NCBI GenBank assembly: GCA_020524525.2
Contig: CP129018.1
Span: 372,001 to 436,000, forward strand
Source of the DNA: Bacillus tianshenii
GTDB lineage: Bacteria > Bacillota > Bacilli > Bacillales > Bacillaceae_N
Length of the DNA: 64,000 nt
Direction of reading: 5' to 3'
Below are positions 43,212-52,104 of the stretch, in pieces. Within the stretch, counting starts at the first letter, position 1. Every line of letters begins with the position of its first letter. The notes under the pieces are model-generated. The model was not told the DNA's origin. It worked only from the letters and a program-made list of their open reading frames with translations, and ran no database searches. The translations under genes and the position numbers were made by a program.

Positions 43212-45158
43212 TTGAGTAACCAATCTACCTTAAATTCTCAACAGGATGAAAAAGAATATGATTCTGAAAGTAAGGTAAGGGACTTGAAAAAATGGTTGAA
43301 AACAGTCGTAACCATTATTGCTGTCTCATTTTCATTATATCAATTGTATTCAGCTGGGGTTTCTTCCCTTCCAGCAATGCAGCATAGAGCGATTCACCTT
43401 TCTTTTGCATTGGTGCTGATTTTCATTCTGTATCCTGTAACGCAAAAAGGCAAAGGTAAGTTTCCGATTTTTGATCTCATACCAATTCTCGCAAGTGTCT
43501 CAATAGGTGCCTATATTACGATCAACTATATGGAATTAGTTTATCGGCAAGGTGCACCTACTACAATGGACCAAGTGATGTCTGTTATTGCAATTCTTTT
43601 ATGTCTTGAAGCATGTCGTAGAACAATGGGATTATCGCTTAGCATTGTTGCTTTATGTTTCTTGGCTTATAACTTCTTTGGTCAATATTTATCAGGGCCT
43701 CTTGCACATAATGGCTTTACACTTGGTCGTATACTCGAGCATCAATATTTAACATCAGAAGGGATCTATGGAGTAGCGATCTATGTAACTTCGACCTTCA
43801 TTTTTACCTTTATCTTATTCGGTGCATTTCTCCAAGTAACTGGTGGCGGAAAAGCGTTTATTGATTTAGCGTTTGCTATTACAGGTAGATATCGAGGTGG
43901 GCCGGCAAAGGCTGCTGTATTCGCAAGTGGATTTATGGGAAGTATTTCTGGAAGCTCATTTGCAAATGTAGCGAGCACAGGCATCTTTACTATCCCATTG
44001 ATGAAGCAGGTTGGATACAAAAAAGAATTTGCAGGTGGAGTTGAAGCTGCGGCTTCTTCAGGCGGTCAAATTATGCCACCGGTTATGGGGGCTGCCGCAT
44101 TTATCATGGCTGAAATGACAGGTATTTCTTACAATCAATTAATTGTATATGCCGCATTTCCTGCTATTCTTTATTTCTTCTCGGTGTTTCTTATGGTTGA
44201 TTTTCGTGCAGCGAAAATTGGGTTGAAAGGATTAAGCAAAGAGGAAATTCCTAGTGTGAAGGAAACGTTAAAGAAAAGTATTTTTGTTCTTGTCGGACCT
44301 GTGGCGATTATCTACTTTTTAGTTGCTGGGTTTTCTCCTATTAAGGCTTCCTTCTATGCGGTATTAGTGGTCATTGCAGGAAGTTATTTTAGAAAGGATA
44401 CAAGATTAACATTTCCTAGATTAATAGAAGCGCTAGAGTTAGGTGCGAGAAATTCGATTGGGTTAATTTCAGCCTGTGCTGTCGCTGGCTTAATTGTGGG
44501 TACTGTAACGTTGACAGGTATAGGGGTGAAGTTTGCTGATTTAGTAAACCTCTTATCAAGTGGCTCCGTATATATTGCATTAGTATTAACGATGCTTGCA
44601 AGCATTGTAATGGGAATGGGACTTCCGACTGCTGCTTTATATATAATTTTAGCGACGATGGCAGCTCCAGCCCTTGTGAACTTAGGAATTGCTCTGCCGG
44701 CAGCTCATTTATTTATTTTCTACTTTGGTTGTATGGCTGCAGTCACACCTCCAGTCGCCTTAAGCTCGTTTTTAGCAGCTGGTATTGCTGGTGGTAATCC
44801 GATTTCGACATCGATTCAAGGCTTGAAGTTATCCTTAGCAGCATTCTTGTTGCCGTTTGTATTTGTATTAAATCCAGCTATTCTATGGTATGAAACTGAT
44901 TTATTACACTTTTCTGGAGTAGCGCTTACCTCAATTATTGGAATTATCGCCTTAGCAGCGAGCTTAGAAGGGTATATCATGAGCAAATTATTGTACTGGC
45001 AAAGAATTGTTTTATTTGCTTCAGCGCTATTATTGCTTGTACCAGGATTAGTGACAGATTTAGTTGGGGTGATAACAATTCTATGTATTATAGGTTTTAA
45101 TTCCTTTAGAAAAAACCCTGTAGAAAATTCTAAAATTGAAAATCACTCTTCGGCTTGA
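43212..45158 (+). CDS. TRAP transporter fused permease (DctQM type, TAXI-TRAP)
   Basis: A 648-aa membrane protein in which the small 4-TM and large 12-TM TRAP subunits are fused. Large-subunit motifs are visible: SGFMGSISGSSFANVASTG, AAASSGGQIMPPVMGAAAFIM and GMGLPTAALYIILATMAAP. Fusion is the rule for TAXI-TRAP systems. The carrier is sodium- or proton-driven. TTG 43212 follows GAGGGTGAAATGA. Confidence 0.93.
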   Translation: MSNQSTLNSQQDEKEYDSESKVRDLKKWLKTVVTIIAVSFSLYQLYSAGVSSLPAMQHRAIHLSFALVLIFILYPVTQKGKGKFPIFDLIPILASVSIGAYITINYMELVYRQGAPTTMDQVMSVIAILLCLEACRRTMGLSLSIVALCFLAYNFFGQYLSGPLAHNGFTLGRILEHQYLTSEGIYGVAIYVTSTFIFTFILFGAFLQVTGGGKAFIDLAFAITGRYRGGPAKAAVFASGFMGSISGSSFANVASTGIFTIPLMKQVGYKKEFAGGVEAAASSGGQIMPPVMGAAAFIMAEMTGISYNQLIVYAAFPAILYFFSVFLMVDFRAAKIGLKGLSKEEIPSVKETLKKSIFVLVGPVAIIYFLVAGFSPIKASFYAVLVVIAGSYFRKDTRLTFPRLIEALELGARNSIGLISACAVAGLIVGTVTLTGIGVKFADLVNLLSSGSVYIALVLTMLASIVMGMGLPTAALYIILATMAAPALVNLGIALPAAHLFIFYFGCMAAVTPPVALSSFLAAGIAGGNPISTSIQGLKLSLAAFLLPFVFVLNPAILWYETDLLHFSGVALTSIIGIIALAASLEGYIMSKLLYWQRIVLFASALLLLVPGLVTDLVGVITILCIIGFNSFRKNPVENSKIENHSSA

Positions 45159-45167
45159 GGTGATCAA

Positions 45168-45437
45168 ATGTCTGAAACTGAAATGGTTGAAATTTTATTT
45201 AATGAAAAAAGCCTGAATGTTCCGAATGGAATAACTGTTTCTTCCGCGTTATGGACCTCTGAAATAAAGGCTCTGAATTATACCTATAAAAGTGGCAGTG
45301 TAAGAGGGATGTATTGTGGAATAGGCAGGTGTCAAAGCTGTCGGGTGTTTGTAAATGGTGAAATGAAACGATCATGCCAAACGTTAGTAGAGCCAGGAAT
45401 GGTCATCCAGGAGGGAAATATGTATGAAAGAACGTGA
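45168..45437 (+). CDS. Small [2Fe-2S] subunit, HcnA/sarcosine-oxidase-type (Fer2_4)
   Basis: An 89-aa ferredoxin-like protein with cluster cysteines in RGMYCGIGRCQSCRVFV and a distal Cys in MKRSCQT. It corresponds to the gamma subunit of HcnABC, opine oxidase or D-hydroxyproline dehydrogenase complexes. ATG 45168 follows GAGGTGATC. The end overlaps the next gene by 14 bases, consistent with subunits of one complex. Confidence 0.85.
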   Translation: MSETEMVEILFNEKSLNVPNGITVSSALWTSEIKALNYTYKSGSVRGMYCGIGRCQSCRVFVNGEMKRSCQTLVEPGMVIQEGNMYERT

Positions 45438-46173
45438 ACTTTCCATTATTATCGGCGGTGGAAAGTCAGGACTTCAACTTGCTGAGCAGTTTATTACAAA
45501 TAATCAAGACTTTCTCTTGTTTGAAATGTCGCCTTTTATAGACGGTAAGCCAAAGAGACAGCATCAGAGATATTCCGCCGATGAACGGTTTCAAACGAAT
45601 ACGATTGTGCATGGGATTACGAAAGACTTAGAGCTGTTAATTGAACAAGAGGAGACGACGGCAACCATTCAAGCTTCAAACGTTTATGTAGCAACTGGAA
45701 GCTATGAAGAGCCGCTTGTTTTTTCAGGATGGACTTTACCTGGAATTATTACATCGCAAGCTGCAAATCAATTATTTTATCGAGATCGTGTTCCGCTCGG
45801 AAAACGTGTTGTATACCTATCCGCATGTAAGGTGGACGAAAAATTTTTCGTGGATATGATTCGTGAATATATTCATATTGACCTCCTAGAAGGGTATAAA
45901 ATTTCAGAGTTAACTTGTATTCAGAGCTCGAACGCAACGCTTACTGTCTCGTATACATGTAATGGAAAACGACATGAGCTGAAAGATATTGATCTTGTAA
46001 TCTGTCAGAATAGGAGATTACCTGCTTTAGAGCTTGTGAAAATGGCGGGAGCTAAAGTAGAAAAGACGACAGACGATATGATACGACCTGTACTTAATGA
46101 GCAGGGTGAATCTTCAATACAAGGCCTTTTTGTAGTCGGTAGTGCAGCAGGAAGGTCTGTTGCAAACTCTTAA
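45424..46173 (+). CDS. Short FAD/NAD(P)-binding alpha subunit (HcnB/OoxA-like)
   Basis: A 249-aa flavoprotein. IIIGGGKSGLQLAEQF is the dinucleotide-binding motif, and VATGSYEEPLVFSGWTLPGIITSQAANQL is characteristic of the HcnB/OoxA alpha subunit. Typical alpha subunits exceed 400 aa and carry a C-terminal BFD [2Fe-2S] domain. Here the protein ends just after the second nucleotide-binding motif (VVGSAAGRS) and the BFD domain is a separate gene. The central region is also shorter than usual. Confidence 0.78.
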   Translation: MKERELSIIIGGGKSGLQLAEQFITNNQDFLLFEMSPFIDGKPKRQHQRYSADERFQTNTIVHGITKDLELLIEQEETTATIQASNVYVATGSYEEPLVFSGWTLPGIITSQAANQLFYRDRVPLGKRVVYLSACKVDEKFFVDMIREYIHIDLLEGYKISELTCIQSSNATLTVSYTCNGKRHELKDIDLVICQNRRLPALELVKMAGAKVEKTTDDMIRPVLNEQGESSIQGLFVVGSAAGRSVANS

Positions 46174-46195
46174 AGATATAAGGTTGGGATGAGGA

Positions 46196-46528
46196 ATGCT
46201 TCACTTAATTGACGAATTTTCAATTGTGTGTAGGTGTGAAGAAATTAATCGCGCTGAAATTGAAGAAAGCATTGATGCTGGCGCACGCACGTTAGATGAT
46301 ATAAAGCGCCTTACGCGTTGTGGAATGGGAGCTTGTCAGTGGAAGACGTGCAAAACAACTGTAGAGAAAATTTTACAACATAAATTACCGCATCAGGACA
46401 TTAAAGCTGATACGCCTAGCTTAAGGTATCCTTTATTTCCAATTGAAATAAAAAAATTGGTGAGTATGAAAGCGTACAAAGAAGTTAAGCCACAACAGTA
46501 TGGTGAAAATAATGAAAAAAGTGTATAA
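46196..46528 (+). CDS. BFD-like [2Fe-2S] protein, separate C-terminal domain of the alpha subunit
   Basis: A 110-aa protein with a bacterioferritin-associated-ferredoxin-type cluster site: Cys-x-Cys in VCRCEEI and CGMGACQWKTC further on. This domain normally forms the C-terminus of the HcnB/OoxA subunit. The gene starts 22 bases after the flavoprotein stop, in another frame, and extends about 50 residues past the cluster. It overlaps the beta-subunit gene. Confidence 0.8.
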   Translation: MLHLIDEFSIVCRCEEINRAEIEESIDAGARTLDDIKRLTRCGMGACQWKTCKTTVEKILQHKLPHQDIKADTPSLRYPLFPIEIKKLVSMKAYKEVKPQQYGENNEKSV

Positions 46529-47609
46529 AACAATTATTCTAGGCTCGGGTATTATTGGCTCAACGATAGCTTACCATCTATCTAAGCAAGAAGACGGGAT
46601 TTTAATTATCGATAAGCATGCACCTGCCTCTGGAACATCAAGCGCTACACAAGCGTGGGTGTGGGTTCATACGAAGAAACCGGACTTTTATGCTGAATTA
46701 TCCATGTATAGCTCAGAGTTATATTTAAATCTCAAAAAAGAGCTTTCTTATGAATTTGAATTTCATCGTAGTGGGGGCATAACGCCGATCTTTACTGAGG
46801 AAGAATGGGAGAATGCTGAAAAGCTTGTTCAAACACAAAAGAAAGTGGGCATTAATGTGAAGCTGCTTTCTAAGAAACGCGCCCTTAAGAAGGAACCAGC
46901 TTTGAATCCTAGCATTATTGGTGCGATGTATAGTCCATTAGATGCTCACGTGAATCCTATGAGACTCGTGTATAGCTTAATAAAGGAAGCAGAAAAGAAT
47001 GGGGTTCAAACCTCCTTTTATAATGAAGTTATATTTGCAGAGAAATTAGATGCTGGAGGATATAAGGTCGAAACACAGCAAGGGACATTTTTTGCTGAAC
47101 GCCTCGTAATTGCAGGTGGGCCATGGGCCCCGCAAATTGGAAAGTGGTTTGATATCGATATTCCGATTGAGTTAGTTAAAGGACAAATTATGGTCACTGA
47201 ACCAATCCAGCCGATTATTAAACATATTGTCAGAGGAATGAGACAGACGAATAATGGTGAGCTGCTAATCGGTATGTCGAGCGAGAGGACTGGCTTTGAT
47301 AGAAGTACAACATTTGATGTTCTAAAGCAAAGTGCACAGCTAGCTTCACATCTTATTCCTGCCTTAGAGGATGTGAAAATTGTGAGACACTTTGCTGGTA
47401 TTAGAGCTGTGCCGAAAGATAAGCTACCGATCTTTGGTGAGGTAGACGGGCATGAAGGACTGTTTGTTGCTGCTACCCATAGTGGGATAACGCTGGCTCC
47501 GATCATTGGACTGTTAATGACTGAAATTATTTCTGGTAAAGAGCCGACCATTTCATATGACCCTTATGACATTAAACGGTTTGAAAAGTCAAATAAAGTA
47601 GAGGTGTAA
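46512..47609 (+). CDS. FAD-dependent oxidoreductase, DAO family beta subunit (HcnC/OoxB-like)
   Basis: A 365-aa flavoprotein with N-terminal GSGIIGSTIAYHL and the DAO signature VIAGGPWAPQIG; the C-terminal FVAATHSGITLAP is typical of amino-acid oxidases and dehydrogenases. It is the catalytic subunit that oxidises a secondary amine such as an opine, sarcosine or D-hydroxyproline. ATG 46512 is preferred; ATG 46500 adds four residues. The gene overlaps the BFD gene and ends one base before the OCD gene. Confidence 0.85.
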   Translation: MKKVYKTIILGSGIIGSTIAYHLSKQEDGILIIDKHAPASGTSSATQAWVWVHTKKPDFYAELSMYSSELYLNLKKELSYEFEFHRSGGITPIFTEEEWENAEKLVQTQKKVGINVKLLSKKRALKKEPALNPSIIGAMYSPLDAHVNPMRLVYSLIKEAEKNGVQTSFYNEVIFAEKLDAGGYKVETQQGTFFAERLVIAGGPWAPQIGKWFDIDIPIELVKGQIMVTEPIQPIIKHIVRGMRQTNNGELLIGMSSERTGFDRSTTFDVLKQSAQLASHLIPALEDVKIVRHFAGIRAVPKDKLPIFGEVDGHEGLFVAATHSGITLAPIIGLLMTEIISGKEPTISYDPYDIKRFEKSNKVEV

Positions 47610-47610
47610 A

Positions 47611-48645
47611 ATGGCGAATCTTCATTTCATGTATTTGTCCCAAGAAGATGTGAAAAAATGCGGTGCTTCAGATATGGAATTAATAATAAAACATATAGAA
47701 GAAGTTATTTCTCTTCATGAAAAAGGTGATTATAATTTACCTACAAAAACCACGCTTAGATGGGGAGATATTGACAGTGAAAAAACAAGCGGAAGAATTA
47801 ATTCGATGCCAGGGTTTATTGGTGGAGAATATCAAGCCTCAGGGATAAAGTGGATTTCAAGTGCACCTCAAAATCCTTTTAAATATAACTTACCAAGAGC
47901 TGCTGGAATTATTGTAATAAACGATTCGGAAACACTTATTCCTGTGGCTATTATGGATGGAACCCTTATAAGTGCTATGCGCACAGGTGCTGTTTCAGGA
48001 GTGGCTGCTAAATATTTAGCAAAAACAAACGTAAACGTGCTTGGATTAATTGGGGCTGGGGTTCAAAATCGTACTCAGCTTATGGCAATGATGAGTGTCT
48101 TTCCAAGGATAGAGAAAGTGAAGGTAAATGACCTCAATAATGATCGTGCAAAAGCATTTTGTGAAGAAATGGCGGATATGTTTGATATTGAATTTGAAAT
48201 TGTTACTGAAGCTGAACATGCTGTAAGAGGTGCTGATATTTTTATCACTGCTACTGTAACAGATGCACCCATTGTAAAGCCGCACTGGGTTGATGAAGGT
48301 ACTCTCCATATCCACGTAGGTAGCCATGAATGTGAGTTCGATGTTTTGCACCAGGCAGATAAAATAGTAGTAGATGATTGGGAGGAGTTAAAACATAGAG
48401 GCGTTGAAACGATTTCAATCATGTATGCTCAAGGTGAATTTGATCCGAAGAATATCTATGCAGAATTAGGGAATATCGTAAATGGAAAGAAAGCAGGACG
48501 TGAAACGGATAAAGAAAGAATTTACTTCAATAGCGTTGGCATGGGAATTGAAGATGTTGCAATTGGAAAAGTTATTTATGAACGCGCAAAACAATTAGGT
48601 GTAGGCCAAAGGTTAAGTTTGTGGGAGTCGCTAAGCTTAGTTTAA
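47611..48645 (+). CDS. Ornithine cyclodeaminase/mu-crystallin family protein
   Basis: A 344-aa NAD(P)-dependent enzyme of the OCD family. The substrate-Arg and Lys region (GRINSMPGFIGG, SGIKWISS), GLIGAGVQNRTQLMAM and GSHECEFDVLHQAD are clear. Family members include ornithine cyclodeaminase, opine dehydrogenases, and imine reductases acting on pyrroline carboxylates. Next to an opine/D-hydroxyproline-type dehydrogenase, either ornithine cyclisation or reduction of a cyclic imine would fit. Confidence 0.83.
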   Translation: MANLHFMYLSQEDVKKCGASDMELIIKHIEEVISLHEKGDYNLPTKTTLRWGDIDSEKTSGRINSMPGFIGGEYQASGIKWISSAPQNPFKYNLPRAAGIIVINDSETLIPVAIMDGTLISAMRTGAVSGVAAKYLAKTNVNVLGLIGAGVQNRTQLMAMMSVFPRIEKVKVNDLNNDRAKAFCEEMADMFDIEFEIVTEAEHAVRGADIFITATVTDAPIVKPHWVDEGTLHIHVGSHECEFDVLHQADKIVVDDWEELKHRGVETISIMYAQGEFDPKNIYAELGNIVNGKKAGRETDKERIYFNSVGMGIEDVAIGKVIYERAKQLGVGQRLSLWESLSLV

Positions 48646-48662
48646 AATCTATGAAAGTATTG

Positions 48663-48690
48663 GAGGTCCGATTTTCGGGCCTCTTTTTTA
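48663..48690 (+). terminator. Terminator of the TRAP-dehydrogenase operon
   Basis: GAGGTCCGA (48663-48671) pairs with TCGGGCCTC (48675-48683), with one G-U pair, followed by seven T residues. Confidence 0.85.
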
Positions 48691-48703
48691 TGTTAAGTAG
48701 AAT

Positions 48704-48721
48704 ATAGGGGAAACCCCCTAT
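48704..48721 (+). promoter_or_regulatory. GC-rich palindrome upstream of the sulfide-oxidation operon
   Basis: ATAGGGG-AAAC-CCCCTAT is a perfect 7-bp inverted repeat 97 bases upstream of the SQR gene. It stands out in an AT-rich region and looks like an operator. A similar arrangement is found before the cyd genes at 53.86 kb. The binding protein is not known; the linked response regulator or a distant CsoR/CstR-type repressor are candidates. Confidence 0.55.
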
Positions 48722-48754
48722 GGTATGAAGTGGATATTTTTAATATTATGAACA

Positions 48755-48768
48755 TGTAAACGTTAACA
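48755..48768 (+). promoter_or_regulatory. Catabolite-responsive element (cre)
   Basis: TGTAAACGTTAACA matches the Bacillus cre consensus TGWAANCGNTNWCA at every position. It lies 50 bases before the SQR start, after the palindrome, so CcpA probably represses the sulfide operon on rich carbon. Confidence 0.7.
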
Positions 48769-48817
48769 AATAAAGACCTCACACACAACACATGTATTTT
48801 CATAAGGAGGGGTTGAG

Positions 48818-50011
48818 ATGACCTTACATTATAGAGTCATAGTTGTCGGTGGTGGTTCAGCAGGCATTTCCGTAGCTGCTCGTTTGTTACGGGGGATGAA
48901 CGGCCTTAAGGAAGATCTCGCGATTATAGATCCAGCAGAAAAACATTATTATCAACCACTTTGGACTTTGGTTGGCGGTGGAGCCGTTGATAAAAAAATA
49001 ACCGAACGTGACATGTCTTCCGTTATTCCAGAAGGCGCACGGTGGATTCAAGAAGCAGTAAATGCGTTTCATCCGAAAGAGAATCAAGTGACATTAAGGA
49101 ATGGGGAAATGCTTTCGTATGACTATCTTGTCGTGGCAGGCGGCATTGAGATTAATTGGGAGGCAGTTAAAGGATTAAAGGATGCGGTCGGAAAAGGCGG
49201 CGTATGCAGTAACTATACGTATGAAACGGCTGATTATACGTGGGAAACCTTGCGCAATTTCAAAGGTGGAAACGCTGTGTTTACTCATCCGAATACACCA
49301 GTAAAATGTGGAGGAGCGCCGCAAAAAATTATGTATTTAGCAGAAGATTACCTTCGTCAAATGGGCATACGTGACAAAGCCAATATTATCTTCGGTTCTG
49401 CTAATCCAGCAATTTTTGATGTGCAGAAATATCGTGATGCACTTGAGAAAGTTGTGAAGCGTAAAGAGATTGAGACAATGTTCCGTCATAATTTGATTGA
49501 AGTGCGACCAGAAACAAAAGAAGCGGTCTTTGAGAACTTAGAAACAGGTGAAGAGAAGATTATCGATTATGACATGCTCCATGTAACACCTCCCATGCGG
49601 GCACCAGAATTTATACGAAACAGTCCGTTAGCAGATGAGAAAGGCTTTGTTGATGTGAGTCCGTATACGTTGCAGCATACGAAATATACGAATATCTTTG
49701 GCTTGGGAGACAGCAGTAATCTACCAACATCTAAGACAGGGGCCGCGATTCGAAAACAAGCTCCTGTAGTGGCAAACAATCTTCTTTCTTTATTAAAAGG
49801 AGAAGCGCTTACCGCCTCTTATGACGGCTATACATCTTGTCCTGTCGTTACAGGCTATAAGAGTTTAATACTAGCAGAATTTAATTATAACAAAGAGCCG
49901 CAAGAATCTTTTCCATTTAATCAGGCAAAAGAACGGTACAGTATGTATTTAATGAAGAAAGACTTATTACCAGTCTTGTATTGGGACGGCATGTTGAAAG
50001 GGACAATTTAA
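48818..50011 (+). CDS. sqr: Sulfide:quinone oxidoreductase
   Basis: A 397-aa flavoprotein that oxidises sulfide to persulfide and passes electrons to quinone. The N-terminal FAD motif VVGGGSAGISVAARL, the Cys in TPVKCGGAPQK and the C-terminal Cys in TSCPVVTGYKS are those of type II SQR. The C-terminal amphipathic segment, with many aromatic residues, fits peripheral membrane attachment. ATG 48818 follows AAGGAGGGG. First gene of the unit with the DUF1641 and persulfide dioxygenase genes. Confidence 0.9.
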   Translation: MTLHYRVIVVGGGSAGISVAARLLRGMNGLKEDLAIIDPAEKHYYQPLWTLVGGGAVDKKITERDMSSVIPEGARWIQEAVNAFHPKENQVTLRNGEMLSYDYLVVAGGIEINWEAVKGLKDAVGKGGVCSNYTYETADYTWETLRNFKGGNAVFTHPNTPVKCGGAPQKIMYLAEDYLRQMGIRDKANIIFGSANPAIFDVQKYRDALEKVVKRKEIETMFRHNLIEVRPETKEAVFENLETGEEKIIDYDMLHVTPPMRAPEFIRNSPLADEKGFVDVSPYTLQHTKYTNIFGLGDSSNLPTSKTGAAIRKQAPVVANNLLSLLKGEALTASYDGYTSCPVVTGYKSLILAEFNYNKEPQESFPFNQAKERYSMYLMKKDLLPVLYWDGMLKGTI

Positions 50012-50043
50012 CAAAATTGTTGAACTTAGAAAGGAGGGAGTAT

Positions 50044-50595
50044 ATGTCTAATCGAGAATTATCAAATGTAGATTGGATTGAACTTCTTGAAAAAGACGAA
50101 ATCCGTCAGTCCTTGCAAATATTGTTGGAAAAGCTTCCGCAGTTCGTTGACGCCATCCTTTCAGTAGAACAATTGCTTGAAGTTGCAACCGTCGTCCTAA
50201 AAGATAAACAAACAACGGAACAATATATTCAAAAGCTAGAAGGACTAAATATCAATGTAGACACAATCGAAGCACTGCTTCAGCTTATCGAAAAATTGCC
50301 AGTGTTAATGAAATGGCTGTCGAAGGCTGAAGAGGTTGGAACCTTTGCAGAAGCGGTAGTGAAGGATGAGCAGTCCCTTGCAAGTTTGAAGAATAGTGTG
50401 GAAGAGCTGATTAACCCTGCTAAAGGGAAGGCGCAAGAAGGTGTAAGCCTTTTAACAGAAGTGAAGCAGCGGGCAGAAAGTTCACAAGGACAGATTTCAA
50501 TTTTCACAATCATGCGTTGGTTAAAAGACCCTACTGTTCAAAAAACTCTCTCATATGTCCAAGCCTTCTTAGAAGTATCTGCTAAGAGAGCATAA
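50044..50595 (+). CDS. DUF1641 protein
   Basis: A 183-aa helical protein of the DUF1641 family, regularly found next to SQR or formate-dehydrogenase genes. It has a repeated amphipathic Leu/Ile pattern (LQILLEKLPQFVDAILSVEQLLE) and no catalytic motif; a role in anchoring or supporting the quinone reductase is inferred. ATG 50044 lies after AAGGAGGG; the longer ORF from 49981 overlaps SQR and is not supported. Confidence 0.82.
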   Translation: MSNRELSNVDWIELLEKDEIRQSLQILLEKLPQFVDAILSVEQLLEVATVVLKDKQTTEQYIQKLEGLNINVDTIEALLQLIEKLPVLMKWLSKAEEVGTFAEAVVKDEQSLASLKNSVEELINPAKGKAQEGVSLLTEVKQRAESSQGQISIFTIMRWLKDPTVQKTLSYVQAFLEVSAKRA

Positions 50596-50613
50596 AAAAT
50601 AAGGAGTGGTACC

Positions 50614-52026
50614 ATGTTATTACGTTATTTTTATGATGAGAAATTAGCGCACGCATCATATCTAGTAGGCTGTCAAGCGACAGGTGAAGCTGTTGTCATT
50701 GACCCGTCCCGTGACATTCAATCATATGTAGAGGTAGCTGAGAAAGAAGGGCTTCGTTTAACAGCTGCGGCCGAAACGCACATTCATGCTGACTTTGTAG
50801 CAGGCTCTCGTGAACTTGCTCATGCATTTGATGCGACTCTTTATTTATCTGATGAAGGGGATGCAGATTGGAAGTATCAGAACTTAGCTGGTATGAAGCA
50901 TGAGCTATTAAAGGATGGCGATGTCTTCACAATTGGGAACCTTGACTTTCAAGTAATGCATACACCTGGACATACACCTGAAAGCATTTCCTTTATTCTG
51001 ACTGACAAAGGCGGCGGAGCAAATCGTCCGATTGGAGTCTTTACAGGAGATTTTGTTTTCGTTGGAGATGTTGGGCGCCCTGATTTACTTGAAAAGGCTG
51101 CGGGACAATCAGGAACAGCAGATGCTGGTGCTCATGCGATGTTTCATTCATTGGAACGATTCAAGGAGCTTCCTGATTTCTTGCAAGTATGGCCGGCACA
51201 TGGCGCGGGAAGTGCATGTGGTAAGGCGCTAGGTGCTGTCCCATCATCAACTGTAGGGTATGAAAAATTATTTAACTGGGCTCTTCAATATACAGATGAG
51301 ACTCAGTTCGTGGAAGCTCTATTAGAAGGTCAGCCTGAGCCTCCAAAGTATTTCGCGGTTATGAAGCACGTGAATAAAGTGGGCTTACCGCTATTAAAAG
51401 ATTTAGATGAACCCGAAAATTTCACATCAATTACACAATTAGAAGCTATACTAGAAAAAGGGCATCTGGTTCTTGACCTGCGTCCGGCAAGCGCATTTGC
51501 GAAAGGACATCTTCCTGGAACAATCAATATTCCATATGGAAAGTCATTCACAAACTGGGCAGGCTGGATCGTAAATTATGATGAACCGTTGTACCTCCTA
51601 ACAGATAAATCACAGCTGGATGACGTCTATCGTGCACTTCACTCAATTGGTATCGACAAAATTGCCGGTGTGATGGATGTTGAGAAAGCGATTGATGAAG
51701 CGGGCGATCTTGAAACATATGACGAGCTTACTCCGACAGAAGCACTTGCTGAAGTTGAAAAGGGAGAAATGAATGTATTAGATGTACGAAACCAGACTGA
51801 ATGGGATGAGAGCCACATTCCGGGCGCTTCTCATATCATGCTTGGAACATTAATGGACCGCATTGATGAGGTGAAAACAGATAAGCCGCTCTTAATGCAA
51901 TGTGGATCAGGTCTTCGTTCAGCGATTGGCGCAAGTATATTACAAGCAAATGGTATAAAAAATATTTATAATCTTACAGGTGGTTTCACTGCTTGGCAAA
52001 ATGAAACTGACCTAGTAACGAAATAA
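50614..52026 (+). CDS. Persulfide dioxygenase-rhodanese fusion (CstB-like)
   Basis: A 470-aa three-domain enzyme. Residues 1-240 are a metallo-beta-lactamase-fold persulfide dioxygenase (ETHIHADFVAGS, HTPGHTPES, GDFVFVGDVGRPDL, WPAHGAGSACGK). Next is a rhodanese domain without an active-site Cys, then a C-terminal rhodanese with Cys in LLMQCGSGLRSA. The same order of active, silent and active domains occurs in staphylococcal CstB, which oxidises persulfides to thiosulfate. It would remove the product of SQR. No cstR or cstA is adjacent. Confidence 0.9.
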   Translation: MLLRYFYDEKLAHASYLVGCQATGEAVVIDPSRDIQSYVEVAEKEGLRLTAAAETHIHADFVAGSRELAHAFDATLYLSDEGDADWKYQNLAGMKHELLKDGDVFTIGNLDFQVMHTPGHTPESISFILTDKGGGANRPIGVFTGDFVFVGDVGRPDLLEKAAGQSGTADAGAHAMFHSLERFKELPDFLQVWPAHGAGSACGKALGAVPSSTVGYEKLFNWALQYTDETQFVEALLEGQPEPPKYFAVMKHVNKVGLPLLKDLDEPENFTSITQLEAILEKGHLVLDLRPASAFAKGHLPGTINIPYGKSFTNWAGWIVNYDEPLYLLTDKSQLDDVYRALHSIGIDKIAGVMDVEKAIDEAGDLETYDELTPTEALAEVEKGEMNVLDVRNQTEWDESHIPGASHIMLGTLMDRIDEVKTDKPLLMQCGSGLRSAIGASILQANGIKNIYNLTGGFTAWQNETDLVTK

Positions 52027-52032
52027 TCATAA

Positions 52033-52071
52033 GAGGAGGGCTGTTCCGTTAGAATGGACGGCCCTCCTTTG
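52033..52071 (+). terminator. Terminator of the sulfide operon
   Basis: GGAGGGCTGTTCC pairs imperfectly with GGACGGCCCTCC around GTTAGAAT, followed by TTT. It separates the sulfide genes from the two-component genes. Confidence 0.75.
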
Positions 52072-52104
52072 CCAAATTTGTGTGTTTAGAAAAGGTGGGG
52101 TTGG

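Noticed and set aside
46173-46196. Frameshift between the short FAD subunit and the BFD protein
   Set aside because: The two genes have separate stop and start codons 22 bases apart, and the FAD protein ends after its second nucleotide motif; a natural split seems more likely. Comparison with orthologues would decide.
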